NCBI GenBank assembly: GCA_016719785.1
Contig: JADJYJ010000001.1
Location: 496,001 to 560,000, forward strand
Length of the DNA stretch: 64,000 nucleotides
Origin: Candidatus Amarolinea dominans
Lineage (GTDB): Bacteria; Chloroflexota; Anaerolineae; SSC4; Amarolineaceae
Reading direction: 5' to 3'
Positions 33,238-41,954 of the stretch are shown piece by piece. The number at the start of each line of letters is the position of its first letter. The stretch's first letter is position 1. Position numbers and translations under genes: made by a program. A model generated the notes under the pieces. The model worked only from the letters and a program-made list of their open reading frames with translations, ran no database searches and had not been told where the DNA came from.

Positions 33238-34461
33238 TCAGGACACTGCGGCGGGCAGGGCGGCCAGCACTTGCTCGACGGTGATGGCGCGCACGCAGGG
33301 ATGCAGGGGCAGGTCGGCGTCCGTGAAGTCGAGCCGATTGCAGGGGATGCAGGCCCAGGCGGAGGTGATGACCCGATGACGCGCCGGATCGCCCCAGGGG
33401 CCAAAGCTGGCCGCGCTCACCGGGCCGTAGAGGTGGATGGTGGGAACGCCCAGCGCCGCGGCCAGGTGCATGGGGCCGCTGTCCAGGCCGATGACCAGGG
33501 CGCTGCGCTGCAGGAGGGCGGCTAACTGCGCCAGGCTGGTTTCACCGACCGCGGAAGGCAGAGGTTCTGGCAGGCCGGGGTTGATGGCCTGCGCCAGGGC
33601 GACCTCGCCGGCGCCGCCGGCCAGGAGCGGGGTCAGCCCTCGTGCCTGCAGGGCGGCGGCCAGCGCGGCCCAGGACTCGGCGCGCCAGAGTTTGACGGCC
33701 GCGCCCGCGCCCGGCAGCAGTGCGACGAGCGGCCGGTCAGCCAGGCTGCGGCCAGCCAGCCAGGCAGCGGCCCAGGCCGCGGCGGCCGGCGGCACGCTGA
33801 AGTGCAGCGGCCCTGGTGTGATCTCCGGCTGGCCGCTGGCCGCGGCAACCAGCGCCAGGTTTTGTTCGACCTCGTGGCGCCGCGGGACGTAGGGAACGGC
33901 GGTGGTGAGGAAGGGGGCACATTCGGGGACGGCAAAGCCGAAGCGGCGGGGGATGTGGGCACGTTGGGCCAGCCAGGCGCCCCACCAATGGTCGAAGCGC
34001 AGAATGAGCGCCAGGTCGAAATGGCCGGCGCGCAGGCGGTCAGCCTCCGCGGCAAGGAGCCGGTACGGCGCCCAGGGACTGGTGGCGGGCTGGCGCGTGA
34101 AACCGGGAAAAGGGAGGGTCAGGATCTCGTCCAGCGCCGGGTGGTCGGCCAGAATGGGCTGACCCCAGGGGCCAACCAGCGCGGTGATGTGCGCGTTGGG
34201 CCAGACCTGGCGCAGGCGCTGCAGGGCCGGCGTGGTGAAGAGCAGATCGCCCAGATGATCGGGCCGGATGAGCAGCACACGCTGCGGCGGCGCGGTCGGC
34301 GGGGCGGGTGTGGTCCAACGGCTGACGGGCGCCAGGCTGCGCAGGAGCAGCAGGCGCAGGGTTTGACGGGCGCTGCGCTGCCGGCCGGCGGTGCTTTCTG
34401 CCTGATGGCGTGCGGCCAGGGCAGCCTGTGCCGGCGCCGGCCAATTCAGGGCATCGTTCAC
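33238..34461 (-). CDS. glycosyltransferase family 9 (heptosyltransferase-like)
   Basis: This 407-residue GT9 protein shows RVLLIRPDHLGDLLFTTPAL at about residues 60-80 and the C-terminal ADRPLVALLPGAGAAVKLWR and GLDSGPMHLAAALGVPTIHLYGP signatures. GT9 enzymes transfer heptose or related sugars during envelope glycan assembly. The first 55 residues are Ala/Arg-rich and may be an extension. It overlaps the upstream GT4 gene by four bases (ATGA), indicating translational coupling. Confidence 0.9.
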   Translation of the reverse strand: MNDALNWPAPAQAALAARHQAESTAGRQRSARQTLRLLLLRSLAPVSRWTTPAPPTAPPQRVLLIRPDHLGDLLFTTPALQRLRQVWPNAHITALVGPWGQPILADHPALDEILTLPFPGFTRQPATSPWAPYRLLAAEADRLRAGHFDLALILRFDHWWGAWLAQRAHIPRRFGFAVPECAPFLTTAVPYVPRRHEVEQNLALVAAASGQPEITPGPLHFSVPPAAAAWAAAWLAGRSLADRPLVALLPGAGAAVKLWRAESWAALAAALQARGLTPLLAGGAGEVALAQAINPGLPEPLPSAVGETSLAQLAALLQRSALVIGLDSGPMHLAAALGVPTIHLYGPVSAASFGPWGDPARHRVITSAWACIPCNRLDFTDADLPLHPCVRAITVEQVLAALPAAVS

Positions 34462-35702
34462 GGCGCGTAGACCGCTTCGAGTCGGGGGACGATGCGTTCC
34501 CAGCCGTAGTTGGCCGTGGCGAAGGCGTGCGCCTGCGCGCCCAGGCGCGCGCGCTGCGCCGCGTCGGCCAGCAGGGCGACCACGACCTGGGCGAACGCTG
34601 CGGCGCTGTCGGCCAGGCGCAGCTCGTGGCCGTCACGCAGGCCGAAGCCTTCGGCGCCCAGGGTGGTGGAGACGACGGCCCGGCCCAGGGCCAGCGCTTC
34701 CAGGACTTTGAGGCGCGTGCCGCTGCCCATGCGGAAAGGCAGCACGCACACGGTCGCGCCGACCAGGAAGGGGCGCACGTCGGGCACGCGGCCGGTGAGG
34801 GTGATGTCGGGGCGGTCGGCCAGTCGGGCCAGACGGGGATGTGGCTGCTGGCCGACGATCCAGAAGTGTGCGGCGGGTTCATGGGCGCGTACGCGTGGCA
34901 GAATTTCGTCGGCAAACCAGAGCACGGCGTCCACATTGGGGCGGTAGTCCATCTTGCCGCTGAAGACCAGGGCCGGCGCGGTCATTTCCGGCGCGGGAGC
35001 GCAGCAGTCGGGCGCAAAGGTTTGCAGATCCACGCCGTTGGGCACGACGGTGACGGCGATGTCGGGCCACAGGCGGCGCAAGGCGTCGGCATCGGCTGGC
35101 GAGACGGCGACGACGCGGTCGGCCAGGCGGCAGAGGGCGGCTTCGTACGCGGCCAGTTTGCGCCATTGCACCAGGGAGTAGGCCGCGCCGGCCCAACGCG
35201 CGGGGTGGCGCAGATCGGCCAGGGCGGTGCGCTGCTGCAGGATGGTCTCGGCGTTGTGATCGTCGAAGACCAGGCGTAGATGACCGGCCTGGCGCGCGCT
35301 TGCCCACGCGGGTTGCCGTTGCAGCCAGGTGACGTAGGGCGCCATTTCGATGCCTTCGACCTGCAGCACGGCGTAGGGTGTCGTTTGCACCAGGTTGAGC
35401 AGGGTGTCCTGGAAGGCGCGCACACCGGCCAGGCGCAGCGCCATGTCGGGCAGCGGTGTGCTGATGGTGGTGAGGAGACGACGCCAGGCCGCGCGGGGCG
35501 GCGGCGCCGGCAAGGCAATCACCTGGCGGCACAGCGCGGGCAGCGGCGTTTGGGCCGGCGCCAGGTCGGTCGGCTGCATCAGGCTGAGCAGGTCAATGTC
35601 ATGACGCGGGGCCAGGCGGGCAATCAGGTTGAAATTGCGGATGGTGGTGCCCTGGTGCGGAGGAAAGGGCAGTTGCGGTGTGAGAATGAGCAGGCGGGCC
35701 AC
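34458..35702 (-). CDS. glycosyltransferase family 4
   Basis: This 414-residue GT-B enzyme begins ARLLILTPQLPFPPHQGTTIR, the usual N-terminus of WcaI/RfaB-like transferases, and has ALVFSGKMDYRPNVDAVLWF, HFWIVGQQPHPRL and a C-terminal GSGTRLKVLEALALGRAVVS motif. The last is typical of GT4 proteins whose E-x7-E is replaced by G(T)xLKVLEA. Role in surface glycan assembly is inferred from the neighbours. It overlaps the next gene by four bases. Confidence 0.88.
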   Translation of the reverse strand: MARLLILTPQLPFPPHQGTTIRNFNLIARLAPRHDIDLLSLMQPTDLAPAQTPLPALCRQVIALPAPPPRAAWRRLLTTISTPLPDMALRLAGVRAFQDTLLNLVQTTPYAVLQVEGIEMAPYVTWLQRQPAWASARQAGHLRLVFDDHNAETILQQRTALADLRHPARWAGAAYSLVQWRKLAAYEAALCRLADRVVAVSPADADALRRLWPDIAVTVVPNGVDLQTFAPDCCAPAPEMTAPALVFSGKMDYRPNVDAVLWFADEILPRVRAHEPAAHFWIVGQQPHPRLARLADRPDITLTGRVPDVRPFLVGATVCVLPFRMGSGTRLKVLEALALGRAVVSTTLGAEGFGLRDGHELRLADSAAAFAQVVVALLADAAQRARLGAQAHAFATANYGWERIVPRLEAVYAP

Positions 35703-35711
35703 CAGACGATC

Positions 35712-36869
35712 TCAAGGCTCCGTGCGTGGGGATGGCAGAGACACCGGGACTGCTGCACTGACGCACTGGTAGACGGCGCGGGTTTCACGTGCTGCGCGCG
35801 CCCAGGAGAAGCGCTCGGCGCGTTTGAACCCCTTCTGCTGTAATTCCAACCAGAGTTGGTCGTCGGTGAGCAGCCGCCAGAGCGCGACAGTCAGTTCCTC
35901 GGTGTCGTTGGGGGCCACCAACAGAGCGGCATCGCCGACCACTTCCGGCAGGCTGGAGACATTGGCGACGACGGTGGGGGTGCCGCAGGTCATGGCTTCC
36001 AGCGGCGGTAAGCCAAAGCCTTCGTAGAAGGATGGATAGGCCAGGCAGCGCGCGGCGTTGAAGAGGAAAACCAGGTCTTCATCATCCACCGCGCCGAGGA
36101 AGAGGCAGCGCTTGTCGAGCTTCAACTCATGCACCAGGTCGTAGGCCTCCTGCGAAAGCCAGCCCCTGGCGCCGGCCAGGACGAGGGTGACATCGAGTTT
36201 GTAGTCGTCGAGCAGGCGGCGGAAGGCTTTGAGCAGCCCTTGCACGTTCTTGCGTGGTTCGATGGTGCTGACGAACAGGATGAAATCGTCGGGCACGGGG
36301 TAGCGAGCTTGCACCTGCGCCAGGGCGTGGGCGCGATCCATGGGGCGGTAGATGGGATTGGGCGCCTCGTAGATGACGGTGATTTTCTGCTCTTCCACGC
36401 CGAGCAGGTTGACGATGTCGCGACGGGTGCTGTTGGAGACAGCGATGATGTGATCGGCGCGCTTGACCGCGTCTTCGATCTGACCGTAGTAGCGGGCGCT
36501 GGCTTTGGTCAGGAAGTGCGGATAGTGCATGAAAGCCAGGTCGTGAATGGTGATGACCGATTTGCAGCCGCGCGGTTGCCATTGGGGCGGGATGAAGTCG
36601 GTACTGTGCAGAATATCGAGTTCCAGGCCTGACCAGATCAACTCCAGGCCCAGCAGGTAGATCTCGAACCGGTTGTGGCTGGGCGTCCAGACCGCGTGGT
36701 GTTGAAAATTGCCCTGGCGCGTGAACTGGGTCCGGTCTTTACGGTGTCTGAAGATGTGGAATTCATCGGCACGGTCAAGCGCAGCCAGGGCCTGGATCAA
36801 GCGCCAGGTGTACTGGCCGATGCCGGCACGGGTGTAGTAGGCGATGCGTGCATCAATTCCGATACGCAT
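35712..36869 (-). CDS. glycosyltransferase family 4 (mannosyltransferase-like)
   Basis: This 385-residue protein begins MRIGIDARIAYYTRAGIGQY and has the acceptor-domain ITIHDLAFMHYP, followed by FVSTIEPRKNVQGLLKAF, VFLFNAARCLAYPSFYEGFG and the E-x7-E motif EGFGLPPLE in the nucleotide-sugar domain. It resembles mannosyl/rhamnosyl transferases of O-antigen clusters. It is first in a six-gene minus-strand operon running to the deacetylase. Confidence 0.92.
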   Translation of the reverse strand: MRIGIDARIAYYTRAGIGQYTWRLIQALAALDRADEFHIFRHRKDRTQFTRQGNFQHHAVWTPSHNRFEIYLLGLELIWSGLELDILHSTDFIPPQWQPRGCKSVITIHDLAFMHYPHFLTKASARYYGQIEDAVKRADHIIAVSNSTRRDIVNLLGVEEQKITVIYEAPNPIYRPMDRAHALAQVQARYPVPDDFILFVSTIEPRKNVQGLLKAFRRLLDDYKLDVTLVLAGARGWLSQEAYDLVHELKLDKRCLFLGAVDDEDLVFLFNAARCLAYPSFYEGFGLPPLEAMTCGTPTVVANVSSLPEVVGDAALLVAPNDTEELTVALWRLLTDDQLWLELQQKGFKRAERFSWARAARETRAVYQCVSAAVPVSLPSPRTEP

Positions 36870-36939
36870 AGAGATGTTGTTTCCCCAGTGGGATGCACGG
36901 GATTCGGGGTTCGGGATTCAGAAGAAAGGGCCGGGCGAC

Positions 36940-36968
36940 ATCTTACCATCAGGTGTTGACTCCGTCAA
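36940..36968 (-). promoter_or_regulatory. sigma-70-type promoter of the glycosylation operon
   Basis: On the minus strand TTGACG (36968-36963), a 17-bp spacer and TAAGAT (36945-36940) form a near-consensus promoter about 70 bases upstream of the GT4 start. The -35 overlaps the inverted repeat TTGACTCCGTCAA (36956-36968), a possible operator. Confidence 0.7.
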
Positions 36969-37014
36969 ATGGTATCGCGGACTTCGGGAGTCTTGCGCGG
37001 TCATAGACTCATGC

Positions 37015-37020
37015 TATAAT
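37015..37020 (+). promoter_or_regulatory. consensus -10 box upstream of coiled-coil gene
   Basis: TATAAT occurs 46 bases before the ATG at 37066. A matching -35 is poor (TTGCGC at 36993-36998, 16-bp spacer). It would form a divergent promoter pair with the minus-strand operon. Confidence 0.45.
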
Positions 37021-37065
37021 GGACAGCGGTAACGGGGACGGCAGACGTACAAAAAAAGAGGGTTC

Positions 37066-38259
37066 ATGGATACAACACAATTGGCGCAGATGGTCTCCTG
37101 GTTGGACGAGGAACATCGTCGGGACCGGGGTGAAGTCACCAAGCTACAACAGCGGATCGAGAGCCTCAGCGTTGAGTTGGTGGAGCAGGCACGCCGGATC
37201 CAGGAGATGGAGGGGCGCCTGGTCAGCACCCAGTCGCAGTTGGTGCGCTTTACCCAGGTGGACGAGGCGCTGCAGCAGTTGAAGAACGAGGTTGTGCTGA
37301 TGCTGCAGAAGCGCGAGGAGCAGATTGATACCGATCTGCGCGAGCGCGAGCGTCTGCGGGTGAGCGACCGCGAGACCGTGGCGCGCAATGTCAGCGAGAT
37401 TCGCAAGGAACTGAACCGCTTTGGGCGCATCGAGGAAGAACTGGCGCTGCGTCGTTCGGAAGATCAGCGTTTGAGCGAGCTGGTACTCAATCTGCGCCAA
37501 AGCGTGGCGTCGCTGGGTAAGGATGTGGATGAGCGTACGCGCAGCTTGCCCTATCTGGGCGAACAGCGGGTGCAGGACAATAAACGCATCGTGCAGTTGC
37601 AGCAAGAAACTGTTGATTTGTTCAAGCGCATCGAGGAGCAGGCCAGTAAGACGCCGATGATGCAGGAGAAGCTGCAGAAGTTGGAGCGCACGGTGGTCAG
37701 TATTCAGCCCATTCCGCAGGACATCAAGCGCGAGCAGCAGCAGTTCATCGAGCAGATGCGCGTGGTGGATGTGGATCGCCAGCGTGAGATGACGAAATGG
37801 CAGGATGAATTTGTGGCGCAGCGCGAGATCATCGCCCGTCAGCGCGAGGCTATGTTGGCTTTTTCTGAGCAACTCGAAGTGAGCAAATATGCCGTTGCGG
37901 AGATCGCTGGATTCCAGGAGGCGATACGCCGCGATATGAACCAGGTGGCGGAGTTGGAGCGCCTGACCGAAGATCGCCAGCGCAGGGAGATGGAAACCTG
38001 GCAGGCGGAAAACGAAAAGCGTTGGAAGCGCCAGGTGTTGCAGTGGGAGCATGAGGTGCAGGAGCAGGACAAGATCAACCGCCAGTTGGCCGCACGCTTC
38101 CCCTCGTTGGAAGAACGCCAGCGGGTACACGACGGGCAGATTCAACGCCTGTGGCGTTTGCACGAGACACACGGCCTGTCGCGCCTGGCCGAGGCTCAGC
38201 GCTGGCTGGGGCAACTCGAAGAATCGCTCAAGGATCGCGCCGCAACGCACGGGGAGTGA
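37066..38259 (+). CDS. long coiled-coil protein of unknown function
   Basis: This 397-residue protein is nearly all charged heptad-like sequence (for example ELVEQARRIQEMEGRLVS and NVSEIRKELNRFGRIEEEL) without signal peptide, membrane segment or catalytic motif, so it should form a long cytoplasmic coiled coil. Short Pro-containing breaks occur around residue 218 (IQPIPQD) and near ARFPSLEE. The selB start codon comes six bases after its stop, so the two are probably co-transcribed. It could be a structural or DNA-organising protein. I do not recognise the family. Confidence 0.8.
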   Translation: MDTTQLAQMVSWLDEEHRRDRGEVTKLQQRIESLSVELVEQARRIQEMEGRLVSTQSQLVRFTQVDEALQQLKNEVVLMLQKREEQIDTDLRERERLRVSDRETVARNVSEIRKELNRFGRIEEELALRRSEDQRLSELVLNLRQSVASLGKDVDERTRSLPYLGEQRVQDNKRIVQLQQETVDLFKRIEEQASKTPMMQEKLQKLERTVVSIQPIPQDIKREQQQFIEQMRVVDVDRQREMTKWQDEFVAQREIIARQREAMLAFSEQLEVSKYAVAEIAGFQEAIRRDMNQVAELERLTEDRQRREMETWQAENEKRWKRQVLQWEHEVQEQDKINRQLAARFPSLEERQRVHDGQIQRLWRLHETHGLSRLAEAQRWLGQLEESLKDRAATHGE

Positions 38260-38265
38260 GCGGAA

Positions 38266-40182
38266 ATGCGAGTCATTGGAACGGCCGGCCATGTGGATCA
38301 TGGTAAATCTACCCTGGTGATGGCCCTGACCGGGATGGATCCAGACCGGCTGCAAGAAGAAAAAGCGCGTGAGATGACGATTGACCTGGGCTTCGCCTGG
38401 ATGACGCTGCCCGCGGTCAACGGACAGACCGAGCGCGTGGGCGTGGTGGATGTGCCGGGCCACATTGACTTCATCAAGAACATGCTGGCCGGCGTGGGCG
38501 GCATCGATGCGGCGCTGCTGGTCGTGGCGGCCGATGAAGGGGTCATGCCGCAGACGCGTGAGCATGTCGCCATCCTCGACCTGTTGCAGATTCCCACCAG
38601 CGTGGTCGCCCTGACCAAAATTGACATGGTTGACGATCCGGACTGGATCGAGCTGGTGCAGGAAGAGATTAAGGATTTGCTGGCCCCCACCTGCCTGGCC
38701 GGCGCGCCGATGGCGCCGGTGTCCGCGCGCAAGCGGCTGGGCCTGGAAGCCCTGCTGCAGACCCTGGCCCGCCAGTTGGCACAGGCGCCGGCGCGGCCGG
38801 ACCGTGGACGGCCGCGCCTGGCCGTGGATCGTTCGTTTAGCATCGCCGGCTTCGGCACCGTGGTCACCGGCACCTTGCTCGATGGCGTGCTGCATGTCGG
38901 CGATGAGGTTGAGATTTTGCCGGCCGGCCTGAAGAGTCGCGTGCGCGGGTTGCAGACCCACAAGGAAAAAGTGGAGTCCGCGCGGCCGGGCAGCCGCGTG
39001 GCGGTCAACCTGATTGGCGTGCGACCCGATGAAGTGCCGCGCGGCCAGGTGATTTGCGTGCCGGGCAGTCTGAGCAACAGCATCCTGCTCGATGTGAGCG
39101 TGCGGCTGTTGCCCACGGTGGCGCCTCTCAAACACAATCAGTTGGTAGATGTCTTCAGCGGCGCGGCCGAGGTGCCGGCCTATGTGCGCCTGCTGGACTG
39201 TGAGATTTTGGAGCCAGGACGCCAGGGCTGGGTGCAACTTCGCCTGGAACGACCGCTGGCCCTGGCGCGGGGCGATCATTTCATCATCCGCCAGCCTTCG
39301 CCCAGCCACACCCTGGGCGGCGGGCTTGTGGTGGATGCACGTCCGGCGCGGCGCTGGCGGCGCTTCCGGCCTGAGACGATCAACCGCCTGGAAACCCTGT
39401 CGCACGGCACGCCGGCCGAAATCTGGCTGCAGGCGCTGAGCAAGGAGGAACCGGCGCCGGTGCGCAGTGTGCATGGCCGCAGCGGCCTGGCTGACCACCT
39501 GGCGCAGGCGGCCCTGCTGGAGGCCCGCGCGGCCGGCGATGTGATCGTGCTGGGCGGCGCCGCAGAGCCGGGGTCGGAGACGCTGGTCATCTCACGCAGC
39601 GGATGGGGTCAGGTCAGCGGCCGGCTGAGCGCCATCCTGGACGAGACCCATCGCGCCTTTCCCTTGCGTGGCGGGATGCCCAAAGGGGAATTGAAATCAC
39701 GGCTGGACCAGGGACGCTCCGCGCCATTGGCGCCGCGGGCTTTCAACGACCTGCTGAGCTACGCCGAAGGCACGGGGCTGCTGCACGTCAGCGAGGCGGC
39801 TGTGCGGCGGGCCGGCCACGCGGTGACCTTCGACGCCAGCCAGCAGGCGCTGGTCAAGCGCCAACTGGCCGCGTTTCGGCAGCAGCCGTACACGCCGCCC
39901 GGCCTGGCCGAGGTGCGCGCGGCGCTGGGCGATGAGCTGCTGGCCGCGCTGTTGGAGCAGGGGCAGTTGGTCAAACTCAACGAGGATGTGGCCTTCAACG
40001 CGGCGACGTATCAAGAACTGCTGGCCGCGGTCAAAGAGATCATCCAGCAGGAGGGCAGCGTCACCGTCGCGCAGGTGCGCGACCGCTTCAACACCAGCCG
40101 CAAATACGCACTGGCGCTGCTCGAATACCTGGACAGCATCCGCGTCACCCGTCGCGTCGGCGACGCGCGCGTACTTCGCTAA
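38266..40182 (+). CDS. selB: selenocysteine-specific elongation factor
   Basis: This 638-residue EF-Tu-like GTPase has G1 GTAGHVDHGKST, the SelB-typical EKAREMTIDLGFAW, G3 DVPGHIDFIK and G4 TKIDMVD. Domains 2 and 3 follow (FSIAGFGTVVTGTLLDG) and the C-terminal half has the winged-helix repeats that bind the SECIS hairpin (for example RDRFNTSRKYALALLEYLDS). It delivers Sec-tRNA(Sec) to UGA codons. selA, selC and selD are not in the window. No selenoprotein gene was recognised nearby. Confidence 0.95.
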   Translation: MRVIGTAGHVDHGKSTLVMALTGMDPDRLQEEKAREMTIDLGFAWMTLPAVNGQTERVGVVDVPGHIDFIKNMLAGVGGIDAALLVVAADEGVMPQTREHVAILDLLQIPTSVVALTKIDMVDDPDWIELVQEEIKDLLAPTCLAGAPMAPVSARKRLGLEALLQTLARQLAQAPARPDRGRPRLAVDRSFSIAGFGTVVTGTLLDGVLHVGDEVEILPAGLKSRVRGLQTHKEKVESARPGSRVAVNLIGVRPDEVPRGQVICVPGSLSNSILLDVSVRLLPTVAPLKHNQLVDVFSGAAEVPAYVRLLDCEILEPGRQGWVQLRLERPLALARGDHFIIRQPSPSHTLGGGLVVDARPARRWRRFRPETINRLETLSHGTPAEIWLQALSKEEPAPVRSVHGRSGLADHLAQAALLEARAAGDVIVLGGAAEPGSETLVISRSGWGQVSGRLSAILDETHRAFPLRGGMPKGELKSRLDQGRSAPLAPRAFNDLLSYAEGTGLLHVSEAAVRRAGHAVTFDASQQALVKRQLAAFRQQPYTPPGLAEVRAALGDELLAALLEQGQLVKLNEDVAFNAATYQELLAAVKEIIQQEGSVTVAQVRDRFNTSRKYALALLEYLDSIRVTRRVGDARVLR

Positions 40183-40185
40183 ATA

Positions 40186-40836
40186 ATGACTGTATCGAGC
40201 GAGACGATGGACTGGCGAGCGTTTGGAGAAGGCGTGATTGCCGGCTATGGTATTGCCATACCGGTGGGCGCGATTGCCATTCTGATTGTGGATACGGCCC
40301 TGCGCGGCGGCTTTATCGCTGGTTTCATGGCCGGCGCCGGCGCGGCCTCGGCCGATCTGCTCTACGCCGCGCTGGCCGCAGTGGCCGGACAGACTCTGGC
40401 CCTGGCGCTGGCGCCGTTTGCCGTGACGCTGCGTCTGCTCAGCGCGCTGGTGCTGCTTGCCCTGGGCGGCTGGGGCTTGTGGCGCTTGCATCGCCGCACG
40501 GCCGGCGCCGCGCCAGACCCGGTCGTGGCCGCCAGCGCCTGGCGCACCTACACGCAGTTCCTGGGCCTGACCCTCCTCAACCCGCTGACCGTCGCCTACT
40601 TCGGCTCGCTGATCCTGGGCAACGGCGCCGGTCACCTGGCAACGACCGCGGGCCGCGTCGTGTTCGTCCTGGGCGCGGCCGTGGCCTCCCTCTCGTGGCA
40701 GTCGCTCCTCGCCTTGATCGGCGCGGCGGCCCATCGCCGTCTCTCGCCCCGCTTTCAGCTCCTCACCAGCCTGCTCGGCAACCTGATCGTCCTGCTGCTC
40801 GGCCTGCGCATCGCCTGGCAGGTGCTGGCCGCGTAG
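40186..40836 (+). CDS. LysE family transporter
   Basis: This 216-residue membrane protein has six hydrophobic segments and the LysE/RhtB N-terminus (GVIAGYGIAIPVGAIAILI) plus LGLTLLNPLTVAYFGSLI in the middle, where the family has a conserved NP motif. It probably exports an amino acid or related small molecule. It starts three bases after the selB stop, so it is probably co-transcribed. It converges on the AAA ATPase gene with a six-base gap. Confidence 0.85.
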   Translation: MTVSSETMDWRAFGEGVIAGYGIAIPVGAIAILIVDTALRGGFIAGFMAGAGAASADLLYAALAAVAGQTLALALAPFAVTLRLLSALVLLALGGWGLWRLHRRTAGAAPDPVVAASAWRTYTQFLGLTLLNPLTVAYFGSLILGNGAGHLATTAGRVVFVLGAAVASLSWQSLLALIGAAAHRRLSPRFQLLTSLLGNLIVLLLGLRIAWQVLAA

Positions 40837-40842
40837 AGGTTG

Positions 40843-41874
40843 TTACGACGGCCATTGCGGAATGAGGCCCGCGAAAATAGAAGAGAAGATCCTGGGCAGA
40901 CCGGCCCACGACACGATGTAACCGCGGCGTTCGAGTTGGCGCAGGAGATAGTGCTGCGTGTCCGGCACGGGGACGCCGGTCGCCAGGCTGCGCAGGACAC
41001 TGCGCTCTTCAGCTTTCAGATGCTGCCAGATGTACTGGAAATGATCCTCAGTTTCGTCCGCAAATTCGATGGCAGCCCGCGTCATGTCTTGATGGCTGAC
41101 GCCCTGGCCGTTGTGCCACTCGAACAACACGGCACAGGCAGTCTGCAAGAAGAAGGGATGCGTTCCGGCCCACTGCAGCAGTGTGTCGGCGTAGGGCGCC
41201 AGCGGTCGGCCGGCCGCGGCCGAGGGCTGTGCGATCAGCGCCAGCGCTTCTTCACGACTGAAGGGGCCGAGCGAAACCCGCGTAAAGATGTTGAAGAAGG
41301 GCGATTCTTTGATCTCCCCGCTGTGCCCCAACTCCTGCAGATCAATTTGCGATGAGGTGACGTAAGCCACAGCATGGCTGTTGGCAATACCGCGTAGAAA
41401 GGCCAGGAACTCGGTCACATTGGCCGCGGGAATGTTCGGGTTGCTGGCAATGGCCTCGAACTCGTCGAAGAAGATCACCAGACGCCGGCCCGAGGCTTCG
41501 ATGCGCTGTACGGCCGCCTTGAAGGTGTCATAGCCGCTGCCCGCGTCGGAGGTGATCGTTTCGCCCAGGGCGCGGCTCAGTTCGGCAAAGAGCGCCTGGA
41601 AAATCTGCGCGGCCTGATAGTCCTTGCGCTCTGACAGATCCATGAAGACGCACACCAGGCTGGCTGCATCGGGAATAGATGCCTGCCGGTTGGCGGGGTG
41701 ATAGGCCTGGTAGAGCAGCGACGATTTGCCGATGCGCCGTTCGCCCACCACCGCCACCGACTGCGGCCGCTGATTGCCGATGCGCGCGAGAATCTTGCGC
41801 AGCTCGCGCTCCCGGCCAAAGAACTCGGCCGGGTTCGTGATCATCTTGCGGTTGAGGTATGGGTTCGTCGTCAT
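40843..41874 (-). CDS. AAA/STAND-type ATPase (third gene of membrane-protein operon)
   Basis: This 343-residue ATPase begins MTTNPYLNRKMI and has the FFGRERELRKI entry motif, Walker A VGERRIGKSSLL and Walker B RLVIFFDEFEAI, with a sensor-like VAYVTSSQID, and ends in a winged-helix-like segment (ERSVLRSLATG). Such proteins resemble the ATPase cores of archaeal-type and STAND ATPases. The frame is open to 42012, but ATG at 41874 is the natural start just before the NPY motif. The gene upstream encodes a related ATPase. Confidence 0.85.
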   Translation of the reverse strand: MTTNPYLNRKMITNPAEFFGRERELRKILARIGNQRPQSVAVVGERRIGKSSLLYQAYHPANRQASIPDAASLVCVFMDLSERKDYQAAQIFQALFAELSRALGETITSDAGSGYDTFKAAVQRIEASGRRLVIFFDEFEAIASNPNIPAANVTEFLAFLRGIANSHAVAYVTSSQIDLQELGHSGEIKESPFFNIFTRVSLGPFSREEALALIAQPSAAAGRPLAPYADTLLQWAGTHPFFLQTACAVLFEWHNGQGVSHQDMTRAAIEFADETEDHFQYIWQHLKAEERSVLRSLATGVPVPDTQHYLLRQLERRGYIVSWAGLPRIFSSIFAGLIPQWPS

Positions 41875-41927
41875 GGCGGATCCTTGGCGGGGCGCATGAG
41901 CAGATGCTCCTGGCTTGCCTGCACGTT

Positions 41928-41954
41928 CTTCAGTGTCTTCAGTGTCTTCAGTGT
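41928..41954. repeat. 9-bp tandem repeat (CTTCAGTGT)x3 at a gene end
   Basis: Three exact copies span the stop codon of the upstream ATPase gene (TGA at 41950-41948). The repeat lies in the 73-base gap between the two ATPase genes. Confidence 0.8.

Noticed and set aside
37144..39498. Minus-strand 784-codon frame
   Set aside because: It is antisense to the coiled-coil and selB genes, both with strong protein-level signals. The His/Gln/Leu-rich composition is typical of shadow frames.
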